Positions 1-6,984 of a stretch of 32,919 bases of DNA are shown here, piece by piece. Position numbers and translations under genes: made by a program. Under the pieces are notes generated by a model, which made no database searches, was not told the DNA's origin, and worked only from the letters and a program-made list of their open reading frames with translations. Within the stretch, counting starts at the first letter, position 1, and each line of letters starts with the position of its first letter. Source of the stretch: Frateuria flava (GTDB taxonomy: Bacteria > Pseudomonadota > Gammaproteobacteria > Xanthomonadales > Rhodanobacteraceae); the NCBI RefSeq assembly GCF_017837635.1, contig NZ_JAGJRS010000012.1, positions 1-32,919 on the forward strand, read 5' to 3'.

Positions 1-46
1 GCGGCGCGGTGGCGCGGGCCGGCCGTGGATCAGGGAGGGAGCGATC

Positions 47-1015
47 GTGAAAGCATCAGGTTGGAGAGGCGCGGCGTGGGCGCGCGTTGCGGCGGTCGTG
101 CTGGTGTTGCTGAGCTTGGGCTGGGGTGGCTTGGCGCCGGCGGCGGAAACGACGACGTACGTGCTGACGGATGTGCAGGGCACGGTGCTGGCGCGGGAGG
201 ATGCGCAGGGCAACATCATTGCGCGGTACGACTATCGGCCCTATGGGAAGCAGCAGGCGGGGCCGGTGGCGGCGGGGCCGGGGTATACGGGGCATGTGGA
301 GGATCCGGATACCGGGCTCGTCTACATGCAGCAGCGGTATTACGATCCGCAGGTCGGGCGGTTCCTGAGCGTGGATCCGGTAATGGCTTACGAGAAGCCG
401 ATGACCAACTTCAACCGGTACGTTTACGCGCTGAACAACCCGTATCGCTTTACCGATCCGGATGGCAGGGACAGCGTTGGCGAAATGATTGACGCCAGTG
501 CCATGCAGGCGGCAGGCCGAGGAGATGGTCTCGCAACCTACGGCTGGGCCTTTGCAGCTACCGCGTGGAATGTATTTGGTGCAGAAGGCGTTAGCCAGGT
601 CGCCGATAAGGGGACTAGTGCCGGCGCAGGCAATGGCGCAATGGCAGTACTTGAGGTCGTAACTCTTGGAAAAGGGAAGCTCCTCGGCGAGGCGGGCGGA
701 TTCCTCTGGAAGGCTTCTCGGCTAGATGCATTCAAGGTTGCTCATGTGTTCTCGGCTGACCATGTGAGGCAAGGCATCATGCAGCTAGGGGCTACGCGCG
801 AGGCCATTATCGGATCCGCCCGGGACGCAATCATGGCTGCTGACAAGACGGGAGCTCTAAAAAACGGAGTGAATACGATTGTGACCAAGATGAACGGTCA
901 GGTCGCAACAGTCAGTGCGTTCTTTAAGAACGGCGAACTGCAATCTATGAATGTGTTTAAGGGCACGTCAGAGCGGCAGGGTAAAAATGTCATCGATCTT
1001 ACGAAGCCGAAGTGA
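47..1015 (+). CDS. Mini-RHS secreted toxin, cassette 1 (unknown tip)
   Basis: This is a predicted 322-residue exported polymorphic toxin. The GTG start at 47 follows a good ribosome binding site (GGGAGGGA). Residues 1-33 form a signal peptide with an arginine-containing n-region, a VVLVLLSLG core and an APAA|E cleavage site. Residues 34-110 are the RHS-associated core (YVLTDVQG, YDYRPYG, RYYDPQVGRFLSVDP), followed by NRYVYALNNPYRFTDPDG to about residue 140. The remaining 180 residues are the variable tip: a small-residue-rich helical stretch, then a charged C-terminal domain (about 235-322) with HVFSADHVRQGI, alternating beta-like strands and an NVFKG segment. The layout is reminiscent of small RNase-type toxin domains, but I do not recognise a family. 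There is no N-terminal barrel, so the protein is far smaller than classical Rhs proteins (over 1,000 residues). The end overlaps the next gene. Confidence 0.75.
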   Translation: MKASGWRGAAWARVAAVVLVLLSLGWGGLAPAAETTTYVLTDVQGTVLAREDAQGNIIARYDYRPYGKQQAGPVAAGPGYTGHVEDPDTGLVYMQQRYYDPQVGRFLSVDPVMAYEKPMTNFNRYVYALNNPYRFTDPDGRDSVGEMIDASAMQAAGRGDGLATYGWAFAATAWNVFGAEGVSQVADKGTSAGAGNGAMAVLEVVTLGKGKLLGEAGGFLWKASRLDAFKVAHVFSADHVRQGIMQLGATREAIIGSARDAIMAADKTGALKNGVNTIVTKMNGQVATVSAFFKNGELQSMNVFKGTSERQGKNVIDLTKPK

Positions 1016-1634
1016 TCTTTCGCTTGCACTCGACAGCGGCGATCTGCAGAGGATTGTTAGCTCGTTAGAGGAGATTTCTGCACGCGGCGACCTATCAGAA
1101 GAGGAATCCATTTCCCTCGGGGTTGCGCTTATGTTGCCTCCGATCGACGATGGCGAGGCTGCGTCAATGCAGCTTGCAAAGGCCATGGACGGACCTAGGG
1201 CCTTCGAGGCTGCAGTGTGGGACGTATACCGCTACGTCTATTGCTACCCAGATGAGATAGAGCGTGCAGCGGCAACCCTTCGGGATCACCCTAAATCGGC
1301 GGTCGCGTGTCATATGTTGAGCTTGCTCGCTATCCATGAAGGGGACTACGAGATCGCAAAGGAGCTCAATAGCCAAAGCAGGCAAGCACGGACGTTTCCG
1401 GCAAATGCCATTGTTGCTCTTGAGAATGGCTGGGCGACTGATGTAGACGCAGAGGTCGCTAAGCTCCACGCGCTGCTAGTGACTACGGATGCCGAGCAAG
1501 ATCCGAATCCGAGTACCGTCGCGGGCTGGCTTGAAGCCAGGTGGGCAAATCTTGTTTTGGGCACGCGCTTGAGTTCTGTTTACTGGCAGGCGGTAGTCGA
1601 AAACGTGCTATCAGCAGAAAGATCGGCAAGATAA
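987..1634 (+). CDS. Candidate immunity protein for cassette 1
   Basis: A 215-residue soluble protein without signal peptide or membrane segment. I chose the ATG at 987, where the protein begins MSSILRSRSDLS; a start at 951 in the same frame is possible but lies deeper inside the toxin gene. It overlaps the toxin's 3' end by 29 bases, as expected for a translationally coupled toxin-immunity pair. The sequence looks entirely helical, with repeated helix pairs resembling a TPR-like solenoid (for example the segment with HPKSAVACHMLSLLAIHEGDYEIAKEL, residues about 105-131). I do not recognise a named immunity family. The role is inferred from position alone: it follows a unique RHS tip and is absent from the other cassettes. 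Confidence 0.6.
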   Translation: MSSILRSRSDLSLALDSGDLQRIVSSLEEISARGDLSEEESISLGVALMLPPIDDGEAASMQLAKAMDGPRAFEAAVWDVYRYVYCYPDEIERAAATLRDHPKSAVACHMLSLLAIHEGDYEIAKELNSQSRQARTFPANAIVALENGWATDVDAEVAKLHALLVTTDAEQDPNPSTVAGWLEARWANLVLGTRLSSVYWQAVVENVLSAERSAR

Positions 1635-1772
1635 AAGTACGTATGGCAAGGGCCGCTAAGTAGTCGAAGCACAAGACGGATCGTGATTAGCGGCGACGCT
1701 CAGCCGAACGTCGCGTGATGTGAGACCTGCTCGGCGCAGTCTCGGAGCCTGGTTACGAGGCGGAGAGCGGTC

Positions 1773-1873
1773 ATGGCGATGAACCAAGTGCAGTTCCAGG
1801 CAGGGTTGTCGATGGCGCAGTTCATCGAGCGGTACGGCACGGAGGCAAAGTGCTACCGGGCGCTATATCGGGC
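1773..1873 (+). pseudogene. IS1595-family transposase, 5' fragment
   Basis: The first 33 or so codons read MAMNQVQFQAGLSMAQF and then ERYGTEAKCYRALYRAR. This matches the N-terminus of ISXO2/IS1595-type transposases, where the next residues should be the W-P-x-G-F zinc-ribbon start. The similarity stops abruptly at about 1873, where FN3-gene sequence begins, so only the extreme 5' end remains. It is a decayed insertion-sequence remnant fused to the FN3 remnant. The left inverted repeat of this element was not identified in 1635-1772, which otherwise shows nothing I can name. Confidence 0.6.
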
Positions 1874-1912
1874 ACGCGGTTCCTCACCGCCAGCTGGAAC
1901 GCGGCGACGGGT

Positions 1913-1916
1913 GCGA
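1913..1916. repeat. Target-site duplication, left copy (GCGA)
   Basis: GCGA precedes the left inverted repeat and is repeated at 3130-3133 just after the right one. The empty site is present in the related FN3 copies. Confidence 0.85.
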
Positions 1917-1944
1917 TGTAATGACCCAGCGGTTCCTGCACAGG

Positions 1945-2763
1945 TCAGGCCGCTAAAGCATAAGCTTCGGCGGGTGTCTTCATGCCCAGCGCCTGGTGCG
2001 GACGCCGGTGGTTGTAGAAACTGATCCAGTCGCCGATCACCCGCATCGCATGCTGCTGGCTTTCGAAGCGATGCCGGTGTGCGCATTGTTCTTTCAGCGT
2101 ACGGATGACCCGTTCGACCATGCCGTTCTGCTGCGGACAGTGTGGGGTGATGAACTCCTGCCGCAGGCCGTAGCTTCGGACCAGCCGCGTATAGTGTCGG
2201 CTGGTGAAGACCAGCCCGTTGTCCGAGCGCAGCAGGAAGGGCTCGGGCACCTGACCGAGCGTGCCGAAGCGCGTGATCAATGCCTGCTCCAGGGCTGCCG
2301 CGGCGGTCGTCGCTCGCCCGGTCCGCGATAGCTGCCAGCCCAGCAGCTGTCGGGTGTGGCAGTCGATCACCAAGGCCAACGTGAGCCAGCCATCTCGCCC
2401 GCCCCAGATCCGGCACAGGTCCGTTGCCCAGCGCTGGTTCGGGGCCGTGGCCACCGACGGCAAGGCCTGGATGCGTGGTCGCATGCCCACGGCCCGCTTG
2501 CGTACCTGCCAGCCCATGAGCTGGCAGGTACGCTGGACTGTGTTCTTGTTCATGCCCAGCAAGCCGGCCACCGTGCGGTAGCCGAACGACGGCTCGGCTT
2601 CAATCAGTTGCTTGATCGGAGTGGCAAGCTCCGGCCGGACCGTCGGCGCCGACTTCACCGCTCGGTAGTAAACCGTGCGCCTCGGCACCTCGAACCAGCG
2701 GCACAGCTTGGCCATCGACACCGCCACACCCTCGGCCTGCAGTCCCTGCTGGATCGTGACCAT
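1945..2763 (-). CDS. IS3-family transposase OrfB (DDE integrase)
   Basis: A 272-residue rve-type integrase that would cut and join the element ends. It has an N-terminal HTH_21-like region (PSFGYRTVAGLLGMN, about 58-72). The catalytic core follows, with the first Asp in RWATDLCRIWGG, the second in LRSDNGLVF and the Glu in QQNGMVERVIRTLKEQ, spaced as in the IS3 DD(35)E family. The C-terminus has the usual YNHRRPHQALGMKTP motif. The ATG at 2763 shares one base with the orfA stop. The frame is also reachable from orfA by a -1 shift, so the natural transposase is probably the OrfAB fusion. Confidence 0.93.
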   Translation of the reverse strand: MVTIQQGLQAEGVAVSMAKLCRWFEVPRRTVYYRAVKSAPTVRPELATPIKQLIEAEPSFGYRTVAGLLGMNKNTVQRTCQLMGWQVRKRAVGMRPRIQALPSVATAPNQRWATDLCRIWGGRDGWLTLALVIDCHTRQLLGWQLSRTGRATTAAAALEQALITRFGTLGQVPEPFLLRSDNGLVFTSRHYTRLVRSYGLRQEFITPHCPQQNGMVERVIRTLKEQCAHRHRFESQQHAMRVIGDWISFYNHRRPHQALGMKTPAEAYALAA

Positions 2764-3077
2764 CAGGTCTCGTCCTTGCCCAACAGGGACTGCAATTTTT
2801 TTCGTGCACGCAGCTCCAGCATGGCTTCGCCGTAGGCTTCCTGCAGTTCCTTGAGCTGACGCTCGTACTGCTCACGCACGTCCTCAGGCTTGGCCCGCAG
2901 CGCGTTTTCCATGCCACGCTTGCCGTCTTCGACCCAGCTCTCGATCTCCGACGGCGGTAAGTCGAACTGCCGGCTTGCCTCCGACACGCTCGTCTTGCCC
3001 TGGATGATCTCCAGCACCAGCGCCGACTTTCGGCGCGCCGTCCAGCGTTTGATCTCTTCTTCCATCACGATGCTCAT
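2763..3077 (-). CDS. IS3-family transposase OrfA (HTH)
   Basis: A 104-residue DNA-binding partner of OrfB. I prefer the ATG at 3077 (MSIVMEEEIKRW), which is preceded by a GGAG sequence, over an in-frame ATG eight codons upstream. Residues about 10-55 form the helix-turn-helix (RRKSALVLEIIQGKTSVSEA, then ASRQFDLPPSEIESWV). A leucine-rich coiled-coil (about 70-98) would mediate multimerisation. The tail reads RARKKLQSLLGKDET. The gene ends in TGATG, overlapping the orfB start. Confidence 0.88.
   Translation of the reverse strand: MSIVMEEEIKRWTARRKSALVLEIIQGKTSVSEASRQFDLPPSEIESWVEDGKRGMENALRAKPEDVREQYERQLKELQEAYGEAMLELRARKKLQSLLGKDET
2796..2802 (-). promoter_or_regulatory. Probable programmed -1 frameshift site (A7)
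   Basis: On the minus strand orfA reads CGA-AAA-AAA-TTG, giving an A-AAA-AAA slippery heptamer about 30 bases before the orfA stop. Slipping back one base gives an open frame (KKIAVPVGQGRDLMVTIQQ) that runs straight into orfB. This is the classic way IS3 elements make the OrfAB transposase. Confidence 0.75.
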
Positions 3078-3365
3078 GGCGTCTCCGTCTAAACGTAACA
3101 CCTGAGCAGGAAATCACTGGGTCATTACAGCGACGCGGTATGAGGTGCGGGCGACCGATACGGTCACGGGCGCAGTGAAGACCTTCAACGTCACGACGCT
3201 CTCCATCCCGGCCACCGAGGTCAGTCATTCCGGGCAGAGCGTCACGGCACGCGCCTGCGATGCCAACGGCTGCTCGGCGTGGTCCAGCCCGGTGACGGCG
3301 GTGAAGCTATGAGGCGGGTGCGGCGCGGTGGCGCGGGCCGGCCGTGGACCAGGGAGGGAGCCATC

Positions 3366-4348
3366 GTGAAAGCATCAGGTTGGAGAAGCGCGGCGTGGGC
3401 GCGCGTTGCGGCGGTCGTGCTGGTGTTGCTGAGCGCAGGTTGGGGTGGCTTGGCGCCGGCGGCGGAAACGACGACGTACGTGCTGACGGATGTGCAGGGC
3501 ACGGTGCTGGCGCGGGAGGATGCGCAGGGCAACATCATCGCGCGGTACGACTATCGGCCCTATGGCAGGCAGCAGGCGGGGCCGGTGGCGGCGGGGCCAG
3601 GGTATACGGGGCATGTGGAGGATCCGGATACCGGGCTCGTTTACATGCAGCAGCGGTATTACGAACAGGAGGTGGGGCGATTTTTGAGTACGGATCCGGT
3701 TTCTACCATAGCTGGGGGCGCTACGCGTATGCAAACAACAATCCTTTGATGTTCACCGATCCAGACGGCCAGTTGGCTGGCGTTTCATCAGACTGGCGAG
3801 GGGACTATTACTTCGATCATTTCGATCGTCGAAGAGGATGCAGTTTTTGTCTGAGCGAGAAGACTTTTAAACAGAAGCTCCAACGGAACGCAAAATGGTT
3901 TTTGAAATCCTTCAAGGCACAAGCGGGCGTTCGTCTTGGTCTCAACGCTAAAATTAAAGTCGGGAAACTTGGTCGCCTTGAGATCGGTACGGGTTACATC
4001 GGTGAAAGCGGTGAGCTTAATGGTTATATGGAGTACGCTCAATTGTATCAAGGGAAAGGGCCATCTTTAGCTCTTCAGTTGGGCCGGTTGAAGCTCGGCG
4101 GAGAGGCGGGAGGGTGGGAGACGAGAACTCCAATCTCTGCGTCGCGTGGCATTTCGATTGAGGAAAGGCATGAGGACCCGTTCTTTTTGGTGGGCATCGA
4201 ATCACGTAAAGATTATGCCGTCAGCCAAGGGAATATTGCAGTTGAAGTGAATCCATTGATTTTTCATGGCGAGATAAGTGTTAATGTTCCAAGTGTGGTA
4301 GTTTCTTTATTTTACTGGGGTCCAAGCGATTTAGATCCGTCGGAGTGA
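3366..4348 (+). pseudogene. Mini-RHS toxin, cassette 2, frameshifted at core/tip junction
   Basis: The GTG at 3366 follows GGGAGGGA and opens the same signal peptide and RHS core as the other cassettes, up to RYYEQEVGRFLSTDPV. In that frame translation ends at 3749. The expected continuation lies in the -1 frame: SWGRYAYANNNPLMFTDPDG, then a tip of about 190 residues ending at 4348. The shift falls between about 3690 and 3712, with no slippery heptamer in the correct register, so a disabling indel is more likely than programmed recoding. The tip has a basic segment (CSFCLSEKTFKQKLQRNAKW) followed by regular beta-like strands (VRLGLNAKIKVGKLGRLEIG). I do not recognise its family. The downstream membrane protein would suit a membrane-acting tip. 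Confidence 0.75.
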
Positions 4349-4722
4349 AAAATATGTACATTGCGTACAATAAAACTTTGCAAAAGCTTGCTCGCTGGGC
4401 TTGGGTGGCTCTTGTGGCGCTTGGTTTCGCAATTGTTTTGGCGGTGTGGCTTTCTTTTCATTTAGAAGATCAGTCTGTGGATAAATTTTATTCTCAGTAT
4501 CGCATCCATATTGTCGCTGCGGATGTATTGTTGTTCGTGTATGGGTTAATTTCTTTATATCTAATGCTGCGCTCGACCGTTGTTTTGCTGGGGACGGAGG
4601 GGGTTGATATGAACTTGAGGCGCAGAGCGCTTGTGGGGGTGTGGGTCATTCCATTCGTTAGCGTTACGTTTTTTTTATGTTTCGGTTTAAAAATTCTCAT
4701 TGATGGGGATAAAGAAACGTAA
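4345..4722 (+). CDS. Three-TM membrane protein, candidate immunity for cassette 2
   Basis: A 125-residue inner-membrane protein. The GTG at 4345 overlaps the tip's TGA (GTGA); an ATG three codons later is the alternative start. Hydrophobic segments lie at about residues 18-38, 54-75 and 95-116, separated by a short polar loop (HLEDQSVDKFYSQYR) and a basic loop (MNLRRRA). The coding sequence is clearly more AT-rich than the shared RHS arms. I do not recognise the family. The immunity role is inferred from the overlap with the unique tip. It stays open although the toxin frame is broken, which fits retention of an immunity gene. Confidence 0.6.
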   Translation: MKNMYIAYNKTLQKLARWAWVALVALGFAIVLAVWLSFHLEDQSVDKFYSQYRIHIVAADVLLFVYGLISLYLMLRSTVVLLGTEGVDMNLRRRALVGVWVIPFVSVTFFLCFGLKILIDGDKET

Positions 4723-4953
4723 ACAATCGGGAGTGGGCTTTGATGCGCCCTGGCGAACAAGGCCCGTTTTGCCACGGACCTTGTTGACCAAGGCGCGTGG
4801 ATAAGCAGGCGAGGTTAACAAAATACAGCCAGTTGGAGTGCGGTGCGGAATAAAGGGGCGAGAGTAATTAAGCCTCCTCCGTTCTGGCGCGCCTTGGCCG
4901 CCCCGCGGTCGGCTGATGGCTAGTAACTAAAGGGACGGGGGTAATTAAGACTC
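4723..4953. repeat. Intergenic region with two copies of a GGGGTAATTAAG-type motif
   Basis: No gene is visible here. Two copies of a short motif occur at 4850-4872 and 4927-4949, the latter reading GGGACGGGGGTAATTAAG. Relatives are found at 7695-7717, 10261-10282, 10425-10449 and 10681-10705. The second copy abuts the start of the FN3 remnant exactly as the 7695 copy does. A different motif, CTAACGGGGTCAGG, occurs at 4984-4997 within the FN3 remnant and again near 10301-10315. Confidence 0.6.
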
Positions 4954-5983
4954 TGCGGTTACCGGAAGAGCCTGCAACACCAGCTAACGGGGTCAGGTTC
5001 ACTTACTGGGTGCAATACAACCGGCTGCGGGCCTTATGGCGCGGTCGCGACCGTGGCAATCGCCATCCCGCCACCGGCGCCCACGGGGGTGTACGCCAAC
5101 GACCTGCGCGTCAATCCCAAGCTCGAAACCCTGACGGTCGTATGGCAGGCATCCGCTGGCGCCACGTACTACGAGGTCAAGGATGCCGACACCGGTAGCG
5201 TCGTGGGCAGCACGACCGGTACGTCCAAAGAGGTGGAGAGCGTCTACGACGGGCCGCTTTCCATGCACTCGTATGCCGTGCGTGCCTGCAACCCGTACGC
5301 CTGCAGCGGCTGGGTCAGCGCTGTCCAGCGCGATGTGTACAACCCGCCCAGCACGGCGCCGAGCCTGAGTGCCCCCAGCACCAATGGAACGGGCGGCTAT
5401 ACGGTGAGCTGGGGCACGGTCTTCCAGGCCGCCAGCTACACCTTGCAGGAGAGCGTCAACGGCGGTGCCTGGTCCACGGTCTACAGCGGCGGAGGCACGT
5501 CCAGGGCGTTCAGCGGCAAGGCGATTGCGAGCTACCGCTATCGGGTCATGGCCTCCAACAGCGGTGGCCATGGCCCGTGGAGCGCGACCGTGACCGTCAC
5601 GGTCGCGATCGTCACCAACGTGACCGGCGTGACGGCGCAGGTACGGTGGGTCAGCACGGGGTTCAGTGCGATCGCCAGTGCCCCCTCGCTCAAGGCGGCC
5701 CCCGCCGGTTCGACGGACGTCTCGCCGAGCATGATGCCGCCACCGCCCGAGCCGACCTACGCGTGGTTCCTCACCGCCAGCTGGGAACGGGGCGACGGGT
5801 GCGACGCGGTATGAGGTGCGGGCGACCGATACGGTCACGGGCGCCGTGAAGACCTTCAACGTCACGACGCTATCGATCCCGGCCACCGAGGTCAGTCACT
5901 CCGGACAGAGCGTCACGGCACGCGCCTGTGACGCCAACGGCTGCTCGGCATGGTCCAGCCCGGTGACGGCGGTGCAGCTATGA
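4954..5983 (+). pseudogene. FN3-domain gene remnant upstream of cassette 3
   Basis: It begins mid-domain at GGTTACCGG (G-Y-R) without a start codon. A CTAACGGGGTCAGGTTCACT-type insert of about 36 bp interrupts it near 4975-5010. The frame then runs through CGPYGAVATVAI and several fibronectin-III-like modules: YYEVKDADTGSVVGS, YAVRACNPYACSGW, TVSWGTVFQAASYTLQES and YRYRVMASNSGGHGPWSATV. At about 5783 the sequence GGGAACGGGGCGAC replaces GGAACGCGGCGAC of the intact relative, shifting the frame and stopping at 5814. The remaining FN3 sequence continues in another frame to the homologous stop at 5981-5983. It is probably the 3' part of a secreted multi-FN3 protein that preceded the RHS gene. Confidence 0.8.
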
Positions 5984-6045
5984 GGCAGGAGGGGGAGGGC
6001 AAGCGCGTTGGTGCGATCCGGCCGTGGATCAGGGAGGGGGCCATT

Positions 6046-6984
6046 GTGGAAGCAACAGGTTGGAGGGACGCGGCGTGGGTGCGCGTTGCGGCGGTCGTGC
6101 CGGTGCCGCTGAGCTTGGGCTGGGGTGGCCCGGCGCCGGCGGCGGAAACGACGACGTACGTGCTGACGGATGTGCAGGGCACGGTGCTGGCGCGTGAGGA
6201 TGCGCAGGGCAACATCATTGCGCGGTACGACTATCGGCCCTTTGGCAAGCAGCAGGCGGGGCCGCTGGCGGCGGGGCCGGGGTATACGGGGCATGTGGAG
6301 GATCCGGATACCAGGCTCGTTTACATGCAGCAGCGGTATTACGATCCGGAGGTGGGGCGGTTCTTGAGCGTAGATCCGATTTTTAGCTCTTCTCCTATCG
6401 AGAGTGGCCGTTATTCGTATGCTAAAAGCAACCCCATTACTTTTATTGATCCCGATGTAAGACAAAGCTTTGGTTATGGCAAGAATCAACCCGATCGTAT
6501 ATTAGACTGTCATCAAACTAACTCTTGCGTAAGCCTTGCTGAAGCGGATGCTATTGTCAAAAGAGATGCTCAGATATTAGTTGGCATTCAAGGTGCGGCA
6601 GTTTTGACGGGTGGTGGTGCTGCCGTTGTTTTTGCTCCAGAATTGGCTGTATTGTCGCGGGCTACATCTGTCATAACAAGCAAGACATCTAGAAATGTCT
6701 TCATGTGTGTTTTGTCGTTGCGATGTTTTTCTTCTGAGGCATTGGATCCGAGAAATCCTAAATTTGATCCGTTGAATCCACAGGTCGAATCTGAAATGGT
6801 AGAGTGCCTGAGGCAGCTGGACGAAATGATAGAGAGGATGTTGAATCAAGCGAGAGAGATGAACAAAAAAATCGTCGAGCCCAGGCCGCAGTCTCCACAG
6901 CCTCCATCTCCCCCGAGCCCGCCGCCACCTTCTCCGCGCGATTTGCCAACTGCGCCGCCGGACCTGAGATTGATGGGCTGGTGA
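6046..6984 (+). CDS. Mini-RHS secreted toxin, cassette 3 (proline-rich tail)
   Basis: A 312-residue protein with GTG at 6046 after GGGAGGGGG. The signal peptide and RHS core match the other copies with a few changes (EATGWRD, VPVPLSLGWGG, PFGKQQ, DTRLVYM). The core ends GRFLSVDPI, then SGRYSYAKSNPITFIDPD, where the usual DPDG is DPDV. The tip has a hydrophobic stretch (about residues 180-205, AAVLTGGGAAVVFAPELAVL) and an amphipathic acidic helix (ESEMVECLRQLDEMIERMLN). The tail is strikingly proline/serine-rich (about 282-305, PQSPQPPSPPSPPPPSP) and ends RLMGW. I do not recognise a toxin fold. The hydrophobic segment hints at membrane action, but that is speculation. The stop abuts the next ATG. 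Confidence 0.72.
   Translation: MEATGWRDAAWVRVAAVVPVPLSLGWGGPAPAAETTTYVLTDVQGTVLAREDAQGNIIARYDYRPFGKQQAGPLAAGPGYTGHVEDPDTRLVYMQQRYYDPEVGRFLSVDPIFSSSPIESGRYSYAKSNPITFIDPDVRQSFGYGKNQPDRILDCHQTNSCVSLAEADAIVKRDAQILVGIQGAAVLTGGGAAVVFAPELAVLSRATSVITSKTSRNVFMCVLSLRCFSSEALDPRNPKFDPLNPQVESEMVECLRQLDEMIERMLNQAREMNKKIVEPRPQSPQPPSPPSPPPPSPRDLPTAPPDLRLMGW

Larger units (their letters stand above)
1917..3129 (-). mobile_element. IS3-family insertion sequence, apparently intact
   Basis: A 1,213-bp element bounded by imperfect inverted repeats of about 30 bp. Both ends read TGTAATGACCCAG inward, followed by a slightly diverged continuation (left 1917-1946, right 3100-3129). It is flanked by a perfect 4-bp direct repeat, GCGA, at 1913-1916 and 3130-3133. 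The uninterrupted target can be read in the homologous FN3 copy at 8413-8475, which has a single GCGA. The element carries orfA and orfB on the minus strand with the usual IS3 arrangement. Both reading frames and ends look complete, so it may still be mobile or be a recent arrival. Confidence 0.92.
1874..3312 (+). pseudogene. FN3-domain gene remnant split by the IS3 element
   Basis: Bases 1874-1916 and 3130-3312 together reproduce the last 220 or so bases of the FN3-type gene seen intact at its 3' end at 8410-8632, with a stop at 3310-3312. Removing the insertion sequence and one copy of GCGA restores the reading frame through the segment beginning ATGATRYEVRATDT and ending SSPVTAVKL. Only the final FN3-like strands survive; the 5' part was replaced by the IS1595 fragment. 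It immediately precedes the cassette 2 RHS gene, the same arrangement as in cassettes 3 and 4. Confidence 0.75.

Noticed and set aside
1646-1692. Terminator with GCCGCTAA/TTAGCGGC arms
   Set aside because: The arms are 8 bases with a loop of nearly 30 bases and no T-run, so the stem is too weak to call.
3685-3712. Programmed frameshift in cassette 2
   Set aside because: No X-XXY-YYZ heptamer in the right register and the other three copies read through without a shift; an indel or out-of-frame join is simpler.
5014-5814. Functional 254-residue FN3 protein starting at 5053
   Set aside because: The start is a GTG inside an FN3 domain, with no ribosome binding site or signal peptide, and the 3' end is frameshifted relative to its sister copy.
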